A stretch of 64,000 nt of DNA from Marinomonas sp. IMCC 4694 (GCF_008122525.1 NZ_VSRV01000001.1:3038001-3102000); one strand, 5' to 3'; positions 44,409 through 51,823 are shown, numbered from the stretch's first letter. Program-made: numbers and translations. The notes: generated from the letters alone by a model not told the origin.

Positions 44409-45626
44409 ATGAACAACACTATGGTCGATTTCCCACTGACGCTAAAACAATGTCGCGTGATCACAGAGATCATGAAAATAGGCACCGAAAAAGACGCCAG
44501 TGTCTCCCTGAACCTAAGCCAACCCAGCGTTTCACGCGCGCTGTCACAGGCAGAAAGTGCGTTGCAAATCCGCATTTTTACTCGTGGTTGGAGCGGCGCT
44601 GAGCCCACTTCAGAAGGGGAAGTGGTGATCTCGTCTTGCAATACCCTATTGCAGATGATGGCCGACACTGAGCGCCATTTACAACAAAATGTCAGCAGCT
44701 TACTGAAACTCAAAGCCTACGCCGAATGGCGACATTTTATGGTGATTGACGCCGTGGTAAAAGTGGGCAGCGCGTCGGTGGCGGCGCAGACTCTTGGCAT
44801 TACTCAACCAGCGGTCAGCAAAACCTTAAAAGAAATCGAAAACATGGTGCAGCAGCCGTTGTTCTTGCGTACTCGTCACGGCTTGATGCCACAAGAAGCG
44901 GCCAAGCAGCTCGCCTCGCTGTACTTACGAATTTCCCCTGTCGCACAGGCGTTACGGCACACCTTGCAATCACTGCCCAATGAACTGACCGGAAGGTTAT
45001 CGGTGGGAATGCTGTCGTTTTCTTGCCAAGACATTGTGCCAGTGGCCTTTGCCTCCATTTTCAAACAACATCCGCGCATTCGTCTGCAAGCCATGCAAGG
45101 CCCGTATCACATGCTATCCAACGCCCTCAGACAAGGGGAAATAGACTGCTTTCTTGGTCTAATGAGAAAAGGCCCAATTCATCCCGACTTGATCGAATTG
45201 CCATTGGTTCGCGCACAATACGCCTTGATCGCCCGAGCAGATCACCCCGTGCATCGTTACGCTAAAACACTGAGTGATCTCACTAATGAACGCTGGATTG
45301 TGGCGCGCCACGGCACGCCGATACGAGATTATTTCGAAAGTTTGTTTCACAGCATCGACAACAAACCACCGATCCAAGCACTTGAAATGCTGACCTTTGC
45401 CTCGTCTGAAGAGCTGGTGATCCACAGCGACGCCATCGCCTTACTGTTCTACGATGACTGGAACATCCACCAGCTCAACCCGCGTCTCAAGCAAATCCCC
45501 ATTGAACTGCCCAACCCAGAATGCACCCTCGGCATCACCCTGCACCGCGATCGACAGTCACCACTGATCGACACCTTTATGGACGAATTGACGTTAACCA
45601 TTGAGCAAAAGTTAGCCTTGGCTTAG
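44409..45626 (+). CDS. LysR-family regulator with two tandem DNA-binding domains
   Basis: 405 residues, about 100 longer than normal LysR proteins. The extra length is an N-terminal second winged helix: residues 29-59 (DASVSLNLSQPSVSRALSQAES) form one HTH and 123-155 (SVAAQTLGITQPAVSKTLKEIE) a second, followed by the usual effector domain with NELTGRLSVGMLSF. The divergent position identifies it as the probable regulator of the ligA operon. A 571-bp copy of codons 45-234 lies at 46691-47261. Confidence 0.88.
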   Translation: MNNTMVDFPLTLKQCRVITEIMKIGTEKDASVSLNLSQPSVSRALSQAESALQIRIFTRGWSGAEPTSEGEVVISSCNTLLQMMADTERHLQQNVSSLLKLKAYAEWRHFMVIDAVVKVGSASVAAQTLGITQPAVSKTLKEIENMVQQPLFLRTRHGLMPQEAAKQLASLYLRISPVAQALRHTLQSLPNELTGRLSVGMLSFSCQDIVPVAFASIFKQHPRIRLQAMQGPYHMLSNALRQGEIDCFLGLMRKGPIHPDLIELPLVRAQYALIARADHPVHRYAKTLSDLTNERWIVARHGTPIRDYFESLFHSIDNKPPIQALEMLTFASSEELVIHSDAIALLFYDDWNIHQLNPRLKQIPIELPNPECTLGITLHRDRQSPLIDTFMDELTLTIEQKLALA

Positions 45627-45675
45627 CTTTAGCTTCTGCCGAAGGCGGCTGAGTGCCACGAACTAATTAGCAGCT

Positions 45676-45720
45676 AATTAGGGTCAGATGAATAATACGG
45701 AGATTTATTCGCCTGACCCT
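45676..45720. repeat. REP-like hairpin carrying a 17-bp motif repeated inverted at 46670
   Basis: AGGGTCAG-at-GAATAA pairs with TTATTC-gc-CTGACCCT (45680-45695 with 45705-45720). The segment AATTAGGGTCAGATGAA (45676-45692) occurs as its exact reverse complement at 46670-46686, so the two bracket about 1 kb that contains the attC-like site and a toxin-antitoxin pair. The GGGTCAG core resembles REP elements of marine gammaproteobacteria. Confidence 0.75.
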
Positions 45721-45887
45721 GCCAATCTTTCAATGATTCTTGGTATAAAAACACCCTTTGTCATTATTTACCGCCAGAGACCGCAAACCCGCTAAAGCCA
45801 TCCATCGGTAGATACGCCATTGTTAGCAAGGCTAACCAAGGAATCGGTTTTACTGTCTAACGCAAACTGAAAAGTGCTCGACGCTTT

Positions 45888-45928
45888 TGCATAAGAGTAT
45901 GGATGTGAACCCAATGTTTGGGGCATAA
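45888..45928 (+). pseudogene. C-terminal scrap of a parE-like toxin gene
   Basis: The plus strand reads HKSMDVNPMFGA then TAA at 45926-45928, the standard C-terminal ending of ParE toxins. The stop codon lies inside the first arm of the attC-like site. The rest of the gene upstream is not recognisable. The tail is a close relative of the 3' end of the parE at 51456, with corresponding bases GGATGTGAACCCAATG. Confidence 0.6.
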
Positions 45929-46021
45929 CGCGTTGCTAAGAGGCAAAAAATTGTTGGCTAAAATAAGCGGCGCAGGAGCAAAAGCCAACTGTTTTTTGTC
46001 CTTTTGAGCGACTTGTTATGT
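45923..46021 (+). other. attC-like recombination site of an integron cassette
   Basis: 99 bases opening with GCATAAC and closing with GTTATGT, matching outer arms, with inner arms GTTGCTAAGAGGC and its near complement CCTTTTGAGCGAC. The centre has long pairing (AGGCAAAAAATTGTTGGCT against AGCCAACTGTTTTTTGTCCT). Imperfect pairing with extrahelical bases, a stop codon in the first arm, and a promoterless toxin-antitoxin gene pair right after it are attC hallmarks. Confidence 0.7.
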
Positions 46022-46080
46022 GCTTTTGCCCGCATTTGTTCTACAATGTAATACAAAGTAAGCAAAATAGGTACTTGAAA

Positions 46081-46365
46081 ATGAAAACAGAAATGCTCAC
46101 AACACGCATTGATCATGATACAAAGCTAGCTTTTACCCACATTTGTGATGAAGTAGGCTTAAGCCCTTCACAAGCACTTAAACTTTTTGCTCGCGCTGTA
46201 ATAAATTACGGTGGAATTCCTTTTGAATTGAAAGCAAAACAACCTAATGTTATGACAGTAACAGCTATCCAAGAACTTTCACAAGGTTTAGGAGAGAAAT
46301 CAGAGAGTGTTACCAGCCTTATTTCAGAGTTAACTGACGGTAAAGTAGTAAGTGTTAATTCTTGA
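46081..46365 (+). CDS. dinJ: DinJ/RelB-type antitoxin
   Basis: 94 residues from the ATG at 46081 (the frame is open from 46018). Ribbon-helix-helix N terminus: MLTTRIDHDTKLAFTHICDEVGLSPSQALKLFARAV. The C-terminal acidic part (SVTSLISELTDGKV) would wrap the toxin. Antitoxin of a type II module, repressing its own promoter; the toxin gene overlaps its end by 14 bases. It directly follows an attC-like site, so it is likely an integron cassette. Confidence 0.85.
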   Translation: MKTEMLTTRIDHDTKLAFTHICDEVGLSPSQALKLFARAVINYGGIPFELKAKQPNVMTVTAIQELSQGLGEKSESVTSLISELTDGKVVSVNS

Positions 46366-46621
46366 TTATTCCTCTCAATTTAAAAAAGACTTTAAAAAAA
46401 TAACGAAATTACCAATACCTGAAATTATTGAAGTTGGTAATGTTATATCGACACTTCAAAAAAGTTTAATACTTGATGCCAAATATGTTGATCATGCTCT
46501 TGTTGGCAATTGGCACGGTTTTAGAGATTGCCACATAAAACCTGATTTGGTTTTAATTTACCGTATTCATGAAACTTATTTACAACTTGCTAGAATTGGA
46601 ACGCACAACGACGTGTTTTAA
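46352..46621 (+). CDS. yafQ: YafQ-type mRNA interferase toxin
   Basis: 89 residues from a GTG at 46352 within the antitoxin frame. RelE superfamily, YafQ branch: DYSSQFKKDFKKITK at the start, DHALVGNWHGFRDCHIKPDLVLIYRI in the core and the terminal RIGTHNDVF, with the His residues required for ribosome-dependent mRNA cleavage at the expected places. Full length, so the pair appears functional. Confidence 0.87.
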   Translation: MLILDYSSQFKKDFKKITKLPIPEIIEVGNVISTLQKSLILDAKYVDHALVGNWHGFRDCHIKPDLVLIYRIHETYLQLARIGTHNDVF

Positions 46622-46632
46622 TAACGCTAAGC

Positions 46633-46669
46633 ACATAACGCCCAATTAAAGTGTGAAGCAAGTTTAATT
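46633..46669 (+). other. Partial attC-like site (first half) after the toxin gene
   Basis: ACATAACGCCC at 46633-46643 matches the opening arm and spacer of attC sites and lies 12 bases past the toxin stop. The expected second half is missing; the sequence meets the 17-bp motif at 46670 instead. Confidence 0.5.
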
Positions 46670-46690
46670 TTCATCTGACCCTAATTGTTT

Positions 46691-47261
46691 CTGTCACAGG
46701 CAGAAAGTGCGTTGCAAATCCGCATTTTTACTCGTGGTTGGAGCGGCGCTGAGCCCACTTCAGAAGGGGAAGTGGTGATCTCGTCTTGCAATACCCTATT
46801 GCAGATGATGGCCGACACTGAGCGCCATTTACAACAAAATGTCAGCAGCTTACTGAAACTCAAAGCCTACGCCGAATGGCGACATTTTATGGTGATTGAC
46901 GCCGTGGTAAAAGTGGGCAGCGCGTCAGTGGCGGCGCAGACTCTTGGCATTACTCAACCAGCGGTCAGCAAAACCTTAAAAGAAATCGAAAACATGGTAC
47001 AGCAGCCGTTGTTCTTGCGCACTCGTCATGGCTTGATACCACAAGAAGCGGCCAAGCAGCTCGCCTCGCTGTACTTACGAATTTCCCCTGTCGCACAGGC
47101 GTTACGGCACACCTTGCAATCATTGCCCAATGAACTGACCGGAAGGTTATCGGTGGGAATGCTGTCGTTTTCTTGCCAAGACATTGTGCCAGTGGCCTTT
47201 GCCTCCATTTTCAAACAACATCCGCGCATTCGTCTGCAAGCCATGCAAGGTCCATATCACA
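46691..47261 (+). pseudogene. Partial copy of the double-HTH LysR gene
   Basis: 571 bp nearly identical to 44541-45111 (offset 2150), matching codons 45-234 of the LysR regulator with only a handful of substitutions, most silent. It lacks the first HTH and all after residue 234. The left edge abuts the inverted REP-like motif at 46670-46686, the right edge the IS66 end at 47262. The frame is open but has no start of its own. It is either a displaced second copy or a product of rearrangement. Confidence 0.9.
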
Positions 47262-47311
47262 GTAAGCGTCACTGTATCCACCCCTAAAACAACACAATCC
47301 GCTCTGTTAAC

Positions 47312-49105
47312 CTAATCCGCTTTTGGTTTATTCCATGGCAAGAGAGCTTCGAGTTTGTCTAGGGTATTAGCGTCGGCGATGTGGTCGAGTAGGTATTGGA
47401 GGTAGCTTGAGGGTTCAAGGCCATTGGCTTTGGCGGTTTCTATCAGTGAGTAGCAGGTGGCACTGGCGTTTGCGCCACGCGTTGAATCAGCAAACAGCCC
47501 GTTGCGTCGGCCGACAGCGAAGGGGCGGATGGCGTTTTCCGCTAAGGCGTTACTGATGTGGATGAAGCCATGATCACAGTAACCGGTCAAGGATTCCCAC
47601 TGGTTTAGGGTGTATTGGATCGCTTTAAAGGTCAGTGAGTCTTTGGGAACCTTCGGATGGTTGGTTTCTAACCACGCTTTGAGGTCTCGCAGCACAGGTA
47701 GGGCCAGTTCTTGGCGAACGGTGTATTTTTCCTTTTCGCTCAATTTGCCTATTTTACTTTCGATGGCATCGAGAGCACGGATTTTACGGATGGCCACATC
47801 CGCTTTTGACGGCTTGGCTTTGTGGCTTTTCCCTTTTTGAGGCGCGGCACCGCGTGCGGCGTCAACAAACTTGCGACGCGCATGATCCCAGCACCCGATT
47901 CGGGCGATACCAAGATCACGGCAAACTTGTCCATAGCCGCTGTAGCCGTCCACTTGCAATACGCCCCTAAACCCTTTTAATAGACGTGTGGGTACGTGAC
48001 CCGCTCGGGTCGGATCATACTCAAACAGCACGGAAGGTTTGTCCGGTGGGCCGCCCCGAGTCACCCACATCCATTTATCACTTTGGGCGGTTTTGCCCAT
48101 TTCTTTTAGCACCTGGATACGAGTTTCATCCGCTTGGATGTAATGGCTTTGGTTTTGCTGCTCCCGCATCAAGTTTATCAGCGGTTTAAAGACCTCATCC
48201 AGTCGGATGATCCAGTTGGCCATATTATTACGGCCAACCTCATGACCAAGACGCGCTAACATGCCGTCTAAACGATAGAGAGGTAACCCGTCTGCGTATT
48301 TTGAGGTGATGATGTACGCCAACAATGACGTGGTAGCAACACATTTACCCAACGGGTGCGTTGGCCGATTTGCGGCGACCACTTTATCACCATAAGGTAA
48401 TTCAAACACCGCCTTTTCTTGCCAGATTTCAATCACGTTGAGCTGAGCCGGGATAAACTCTAACTCTTCTTTCACCTTAGTAAAGAAGGTTTTTGCTGCG
48501 CCGGCTTTCTCGTCGTCGCTCAGGCAGATTTCTCGGCGGATTCGGTTTAATGAAGCAGAGAAGCCACGTTGACGCTGACGGGTTTTCTTGGTCTGCGCCA
48601 ACTCTGGGGTTAATGCGTCTTCTGGGATGTCATCAATCAGGTCGTCAATCGCACCTTCCAACTCGGCTTCATCAAACAGTGAGATCTGAAACGGCTGCTT
48701 CTCACTCTTCGCCGCGAAGCGTTGTACTTTTTGCAGACGAATGATCTCTTCAAGACGCTCGATATAGGCGTCACGTTGAGCTAAGACCGAGTCTTTTTGC
48801 AACAGCCAATTAATCTGTTCGCCAGTAAGCGACACCAACTCGTCTGAGGCTTTGGGCCATTTAAACTTTTCCTCAGCAAGGCCTTTGTAGTAGAGCACGA
48901 AGCCATTGTCTTCCCACATCACGCACTTGATTTTATTACGATGCCGATTGGTAAAAGCATACAACGCGCCCGAAAACGGATTGTGCCCTAGCTCTTGTTC
49001 AATGATCACGGCGAGCCCATGAGCCTGCTTTCTAAAATCCACGGGGTCTCGATACAAAAAGATCTGTGGCAAATTTAAAGCGGGACGTAAATAACGCGGC
49101 TTCAT
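47312..49105 (-). CDS. IS66 transposase, TnpB-TnpC fusion
   Basis: 597 residues combining two proteins that are usually separate. Residues 1-105 are TnpB (IFLYRDPVDFRKQAHGLAVII, GALYAFTNRHRNKIKCVMWEDNGFVLYYKGL). Residues 110-597 are TnpC: coiled coil (YIERLEEIIRLQ), LNVIEIWQEK, the catalytic Asp in YIQADETRIQVL, second Asp in LQVDGYSGY and Glu in NALAENAIRPFAVGRRN. There is no internal stop, so the two domains are made as one chain. Its ATG overlaps the tnpA stop by four bases. Confidence 0.92.
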   Translation of the reverse strand: MKPRYLRPALNLPQIFLYRDPVDFRKQAHGLAVIIEQELGHNPFSGALYAFTNRHRNKIKCVMWEDNGFVLYYKGLAEEKFKWPKASDELVSLTGEQINWLLQKDSVLAQRDAYIERLEEIIRLQKVQRFAAKSEKQPFQISLFDEAELEGAIDDLIDDIPEDALTPELAQTKKTRQRQRGFSASLNRIRREICLSDDEKAGAAKTFFTKVKEELEFIPAQLNVIEIWQEKAVFELPYGDKVVAANRPTHPLGKCVATTSLLAYIITSKYADGLPLYRLDGMLARLGHEVGRNNMANWIIRLDEVFKPLINLMREQQNQSHYIQADETRIQVLKEMGKTAQSDKWMWVTRGGPPDKPSVLFEYDPTRAGHVPTRLLKGFRGVLQVDGYSGYGQVCRDLGIARIGCWDHARRKFVDAARGAAPQKGKSHKAKPSKADVAIRKIRALDAIESKIGKLSEKEKYTVRQELALPVLRDLKAWLETNHPKVPKDSLTFKAIQYTLNQWESLTGYCDHGFIHISNALAENAIRPFAVGRRNGLFADSTRGANASATCYSLIETAKANGLEPSSYLQYLLDHIADANTLDKLEALLPWNKPKAD

Positions 49106-49401
49106 AAAGCGGCCACTAGGCTGGTCACCAAGGCGACATTAGCCGCATCAATACCGCGAATAACCACCCCATTGGGGAGTAGAATTTCCAGCTCATTAGT
49201 CTGGTGAGAAGGCGTCACCAGGGCTACCGACACCAATTTTGATTCGTGTGGTGCATCATTTGCAGAAGCAAATTTCTGCCGCCAATAGCCAAACTGGTGA
49301 TACACCAGCCCTTCTTGTTCACAGAAGACTTTGGCCGATAACCCAGATAACCGCCATTTTTCGATATGTGCTGCCCAAGTTTGGTTTAATGCTGTGTTCA
49401 T
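49102..49401 (-). CDS. IS66 accessory protein TnpA
   Basis: 99 residues from the Met of MNTALNQTWAAHIEKW. Helix-turn-helix of the IS66 TnpA/HTH type (WRLSGLSAKVFCEQEGLVYHQFGYWRQKF) with the C-terminal ELEILLPNGVVIRGID motif. It is coupled to the TnpBC fusion gene through an ATGA overlap. Confidence 0.9.
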   Translation of the reverse strand: MNTALNQTWAAHIEKWRLSGLSAKVFCEQEGLVYHQFGYWRQKFASANDAPHESKLVSVALVTPSHQTNELEILLPNGVVIRGIDAANVALVTSLVAAL

Positions 49402-49486
49402 GTTGATGGCTCCGTTGGTGAATAGACGAAGCAAAGTGTGGTCGGGGTTAAGCGCGAAAACTAGAGGCTCATTTTGTGACGTTTAC

Positions 49487-49634
49487 CTAATAACAAGCAT
49501 TATTATTCAGTTAGTTATGCTGAATTTGGCGTTCAAGTTGAACGCAAAAACTTGAGTCTCTAATACAAATCTATTTGATCCCCTTACAACAATCTAGCGT
49601 ACCACATTAGCATGTTGATAAACTCGTTAGTTCG
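49487..49634. other. Unassigned stretch between the IS66 end and the AFG1-like gene
   Basis: 148 bases with no gene. It contains a GTTATGC (attC-like arm) near 49515 and the short inverted repeat GCGTTCAAGTTGAACGC. The true left border of the foreign segment lies somewhere here. No bacterial ribosome binding site is visible before the ATG at 49635. Confidence 0.4.
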
Positions 49635-51122
49635 ATGATGAAGAAGATGATGATGAAGACGTTAATAGCACAACATCACGTCGCTCGGCGGTGCTTCTCT
49701 ACAGGCCCTGTTTCAGCGGCTTATGAACTCAAGGTGGACGCTGGAGAAGTGCGACGAGATGACGCTCAAGTCGCTCTGGCGGCAAAATTCGATGCCCTGC
49801 ACGAGTCTCTTGCCTCGCTCCCACCAGTACCCGTACGCACCGACGATCCTACAGAGAACAGCTGTACAAGCAGAAATCCACTTTTACTGTTACTGGCGCG
49901 ATCCCTGGCATACGCCCAGTCCTTTCTTCGAAAGAAGTTCCATTTGTGGTTTTGTGGTCCACCGCCGCGAGGCATGTACATTCATGGAACGGCCGGGGTC
50001 GGCAAGAGCTTTCTCATGGATCTCTTTTACGCGTCGGTTACTGTTCCTGATGATGATTCTTGCTGTAATAATGACAGCCACAAACACGCAAAGATTACCA
50101 AACGCCGCGTCCACTTTCATGAATTCATGCTAGACGTCCATCATCGAATCTTTGTCTACAAACAGAAGCACCCACGAGGTGATGCGACTCCCATCATTGC
50201 GCAACAATTGGCACAAGAAGCCCAACTCCTCTGTTTAGATGAATTTCAAGTGACAGACATTGGCGATGCTATGATTTTGAAGCGATTATTTTCACTATTA
50301 CTGGATTGGAATGTCGTGGTGGTGGCCACCTCGAATAGATCTCCCGATGCCTTGTATAAGGGAGGCATTAATCGATCCCTTTTTTTGCCATTCATTGACA
50401 TGTTGAAACACACGTCCGACATTATTTCCATGGAGGATTCCAGCAAGGATTATCGACTCGAAAATCGAGCATGTGGTCAATCCTATTTTTGGTCAAACAA
50501 GGATGTTCATGGCGATAATAATATTAATAACAACATGCAGGCGCAGTTGGAAGAAATATTTGGTGGCACTGCATCCGGAACTGAGGCCGAGATCATTCCC
50601 GTCCTATTTGGTCGCACCGTCCAGGTCGTCCGATTGAATGACCGATGCGCCTGGTTTGATTTTTCCGAGTTGTGCGACCAACCGCTCGGGGCGGCCGATT
50701 ATATTTTCCTCTGCTGCCGATTTCCGGTCCTCATCATGGACCGCGTTCCCCAACTGGACGCCAATCACTTCAACGAAGCGCGACGATTCGTGACCCTCAT
50801 TGACGCCTGTTATGAATCTCACACCCGCTTGGTGCTGGCGGCACAAGTCCCGCTCGACGAATTGTTTGTCGATTTTGAAGCGCAAGTCGAAAGCAGTGAT
50901 GGAGATGAAGAATTGTTTGTCAATGAGAAGGGGGGAAACTCGAGTTCTTTTGCGACGACCATGATTCGCACCAAAGAGGGGAAATATTTCGAGTGGTCAG
51001 CGACGGGTCGTGTTGGTGTGTCACTAGCACAATTTTCGGCCGCAAATGATCTCGCCTTTTCCTTTAGACGAGCCGCATCTCGGTTGGGAGAAATGGGTGG
51101 AAAGGAATGGGGACGACAATGA
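49635..51122 (+). CDS. AFG1/ZapE-family ATPase of eukaryotic appearance
   Basis: 495 residues of the AFG1-like P-loop ATPase family. Walker A GTAGVGKS (118-125), RRVHFHEFMLDVHHRI (158-172), Walker B LLCLDEFQVTD (198-208) and the sensor region VVVVATSNRSPDALYKGGINRSLFLPF are intact. The N terminus (Met/Lys/His/Arg-rich, then RRCFSTGPVSAAYE) resembles a mitochondrial presequence with an R-x-F-S cleavage site; bacterial ZapE has none. Asn- and Asp-rich inserts (DDDSCCNNDSHKH, DNNINNNM) break the core, as in algal or protist proteins. No introns are apparent. It lies between IS ends and has no bacterial ribosome site, suggesting transfer from, or contamination by, a eukaryote, perhaps a diatom. 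AFG1 proteins act in mitochondrial protein quality control. Confidence 0.85.
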   Translation: MMKKMMMKTLIAQHHVARRCFSTGPVSAAYELKVDAGEVRRDDAQVALAAKFDALHESLASLPPVPVRTDDPTENSCTSRNPLLLLLARSLAYAQSFLRKKFHLWFCGPPPRGMYIHGTAGVGKSFLMDLFYASVTVPDDDSCCNNDSHKHAKITKRRVHFHEFMLDVHHRIFVYKQKHPRGDATPIIAQQLAQEAQLLCLDEFQVTDIGDAMILKRLFSLLLDWNVVVVATSNRSPDALYKGGINRSLFLPFIDMLKHTSDIISMEDSSKDYRLENRACGQSYFWSNKDVHGDNNINNNMQAQLEEIFGGTASGTEAEIIPVLFGRTVQVVRLNDRCAWFDFSELCDQPLGAADYIFLCCRFPVLIMDRVPQLDANHFNEARRFVTLIDACYESHTRLVLAAQVPLDELFVDFEAQVESSDGDEELFVNEKGGNSSSFATTMIRTKEGKYFEWSATGRVGVSLAQFSAANDLAFSFRRAASRLGEMGGKEWGRQ

Positions 51123-51213
51123 CAAAAGGTCTTTACATTGCAAAAAAAACACTAAAATGAGTGACACCGCATGTTTTTCGCTCAAATGAAAGAATTTTGG
51201 TGCGCTGTAAGCT
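51123..51213. other. 3' flank of the AFG1-like gene up to the IS5-like end
   Basis: AT-rich sequence that matches neither IS nor toxin-antitoxin coding; includes CATTGCAAAAAAAACAC shortly after the stop. It probably belongs to the foreign segment. Confidence 0.4.
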
Positions 51214-51233
51214 CTTAATCGCAGCTTCCCTAG
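51214..51233. repeat. Solitary IS5-like terminal repeat next to parD
   Basis: CTTAATCGCAGCTTCCCTAG differs at one of 20 bases from the reverse complement of the left end of IS5-like copy 2 including its flanking CTAG. No element body follows. It sits exactly where the ATG of parD is expected. Confidence 0.7.
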
Positions 51234-51459
51234 CATCACGCTTGGTGAACATTTTGATAGCTTTATCACTAGCCAGGTCCAAAGTGGACGCTATGGTTCA
51301 GCAAGTGAAGTGATTCGTTCCGCTTTACGTTTACTTGAAACACAAGAAACGAAAATGAACACCTTACGACAGCTGCTCGTTGAAGGTGAAGAAAGTGGTA
51401 TGGCAGATTATGACCTCGATTCGTTGATCAATGAACTCGATAACGAAGAGAAAAAATGA
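51229..51459 (+). pseudogene. parD: ParD antitoxin gene lacking its start codon
   Basis: The frame reads PSITLGEHFDSFITSQVQSG then RYGSASEVIRSALRLLE and ends NELDNEEKK, complete to the C terminus and typical for ParD (about 80 residues, ribbon-helix-helix then toxin-binding tail). No start codon exists before PSITL; the frame is closed by TAA at 51208, and the bases just before it are the IS5-like repeat. The native start was probably ATGCCTAGC. Internal starts (GTG near 51312, ATG at 51355) could yield only the toxin-binding tail. Confidence 0.82.
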
Positions 51460-51725
51460 AACCATTCCAACTTACCATCAAGGCAAAATCCGATTTGCGA
51501 GATATCGCATTATTTACCCAGCGCCGCTGGGGAAAAAAGCAACGAAATATCTATTTAAAACAATTTGATGAATCATTTTGGCTTTTAGCAGAAAACCCCG
51601 ACATCGGTAAAACATGCGATGAAATCAGAATCGGATATCGTAAATTCCCTCAAGGTAGCCACGTCATCTTTTATCAACAGATCGGCAGTCAACAAATTAA
51701 AATCATCCGTATCCTTCGGATGTGA
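51456..51725 (+). pseudogene. parE: ParE toxin with frameshifted C terminus
   Basis: 89 residues. RelE/ParE fold: FQLTIKAKSDLRDIALFTQRRWG and FPQGSHVIFYQQIGSQQIKIIRIL. The end is RILRM, not the expected RILHKSMDVNP: compared with the parE scrap at 45888-45928, ten bases (ATAAGAGTAT) are missing at about 51716, which shifts the frame to an early stop. The lost tail is still readable out of frame (MDVNPILGA). Start overlaps the parD stop (ATGA). The toxin may be inactive, which would permit loss of the antitoxin. Confidence 0.75.
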
Positions 51726-51739
51726 ATCCGATACTTGGC

Positions 51740-51823
51740 GCACAACGCCGCCAGCACGCGCAGCTTTGTAGTGAAGGCGTAGCCGCAACGAAAAAGGCGG
51801 CGCCGTGCTTGGCATTGTTAGCC
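51740..51823 (+). other. attC-like site after parE
   Basis: Opens with GCACAACGCCGCCAGCACG and closes with CGTGCTTGGCATTGTTAGCC; the inner arms GCCAGCACG/CGTGCTTGGC pair well, the outer arms less so. It occupies the same place relative to the parE tail as the site at 45923. On the other side a short minus-strand frame (MLTKVSKEAFEHWLKDNG) ends in its last arm, perhaps the scrap of another cassette gene. Confidence 0.55.

Larger units (their letters stand above)
47262..49486 (-). mobile_element. IS66-family element
   Basis: 2225 bp with ends GTAAGCGTCAC and, from the other side, GTAAACGTCAC, typical for IS66. It carries tnpA and a fused tnpB-tnpC. The eight bases outside the ends (ATATCACA left, CTAATAAC right) do not match, so the usual 8-bp duplication is absent. 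That, and the truncated LysR copy on only one side, points to a rearrangement after insertion. Confidence 0.88.

Noticed and set aside
44222..44713. 163-residue minus-strand frame across the LysR start
   Set aside because: It is the shadow of the LysR gene and its promoter; the reading frame is explained by the opposite strand.
45660..45887. Complete parDE cassette before the attC-like site
   Set aside because: Only the last twelve codons of parE can be read; the upstream bases do not continue the toxin.
45676..46686. CRISPR-like repeat
   Set aside because: The repeated 17-mer occurs only twice and in inverted orientation; there is no spaced array anywhere in the window.
47026..47244. Minus-strand frame in the LysR copy, also present at 44876-45094
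   Set aside because: It recurs only because the DNA is duplicated; it is antisense to LysR coding.
47254..49494. 8-bp target duplication for the IS66 element
   Set aside because: ATATCACA and CTAATAAC are different, so no duplication is claimed.
49515..49540. attC site directly left of the AFG1-like gene
   Set aside because: A GTTATGC arm is present, but I could find no paired partner arm, so a cassette origin of the AFG1 gene is not supported.
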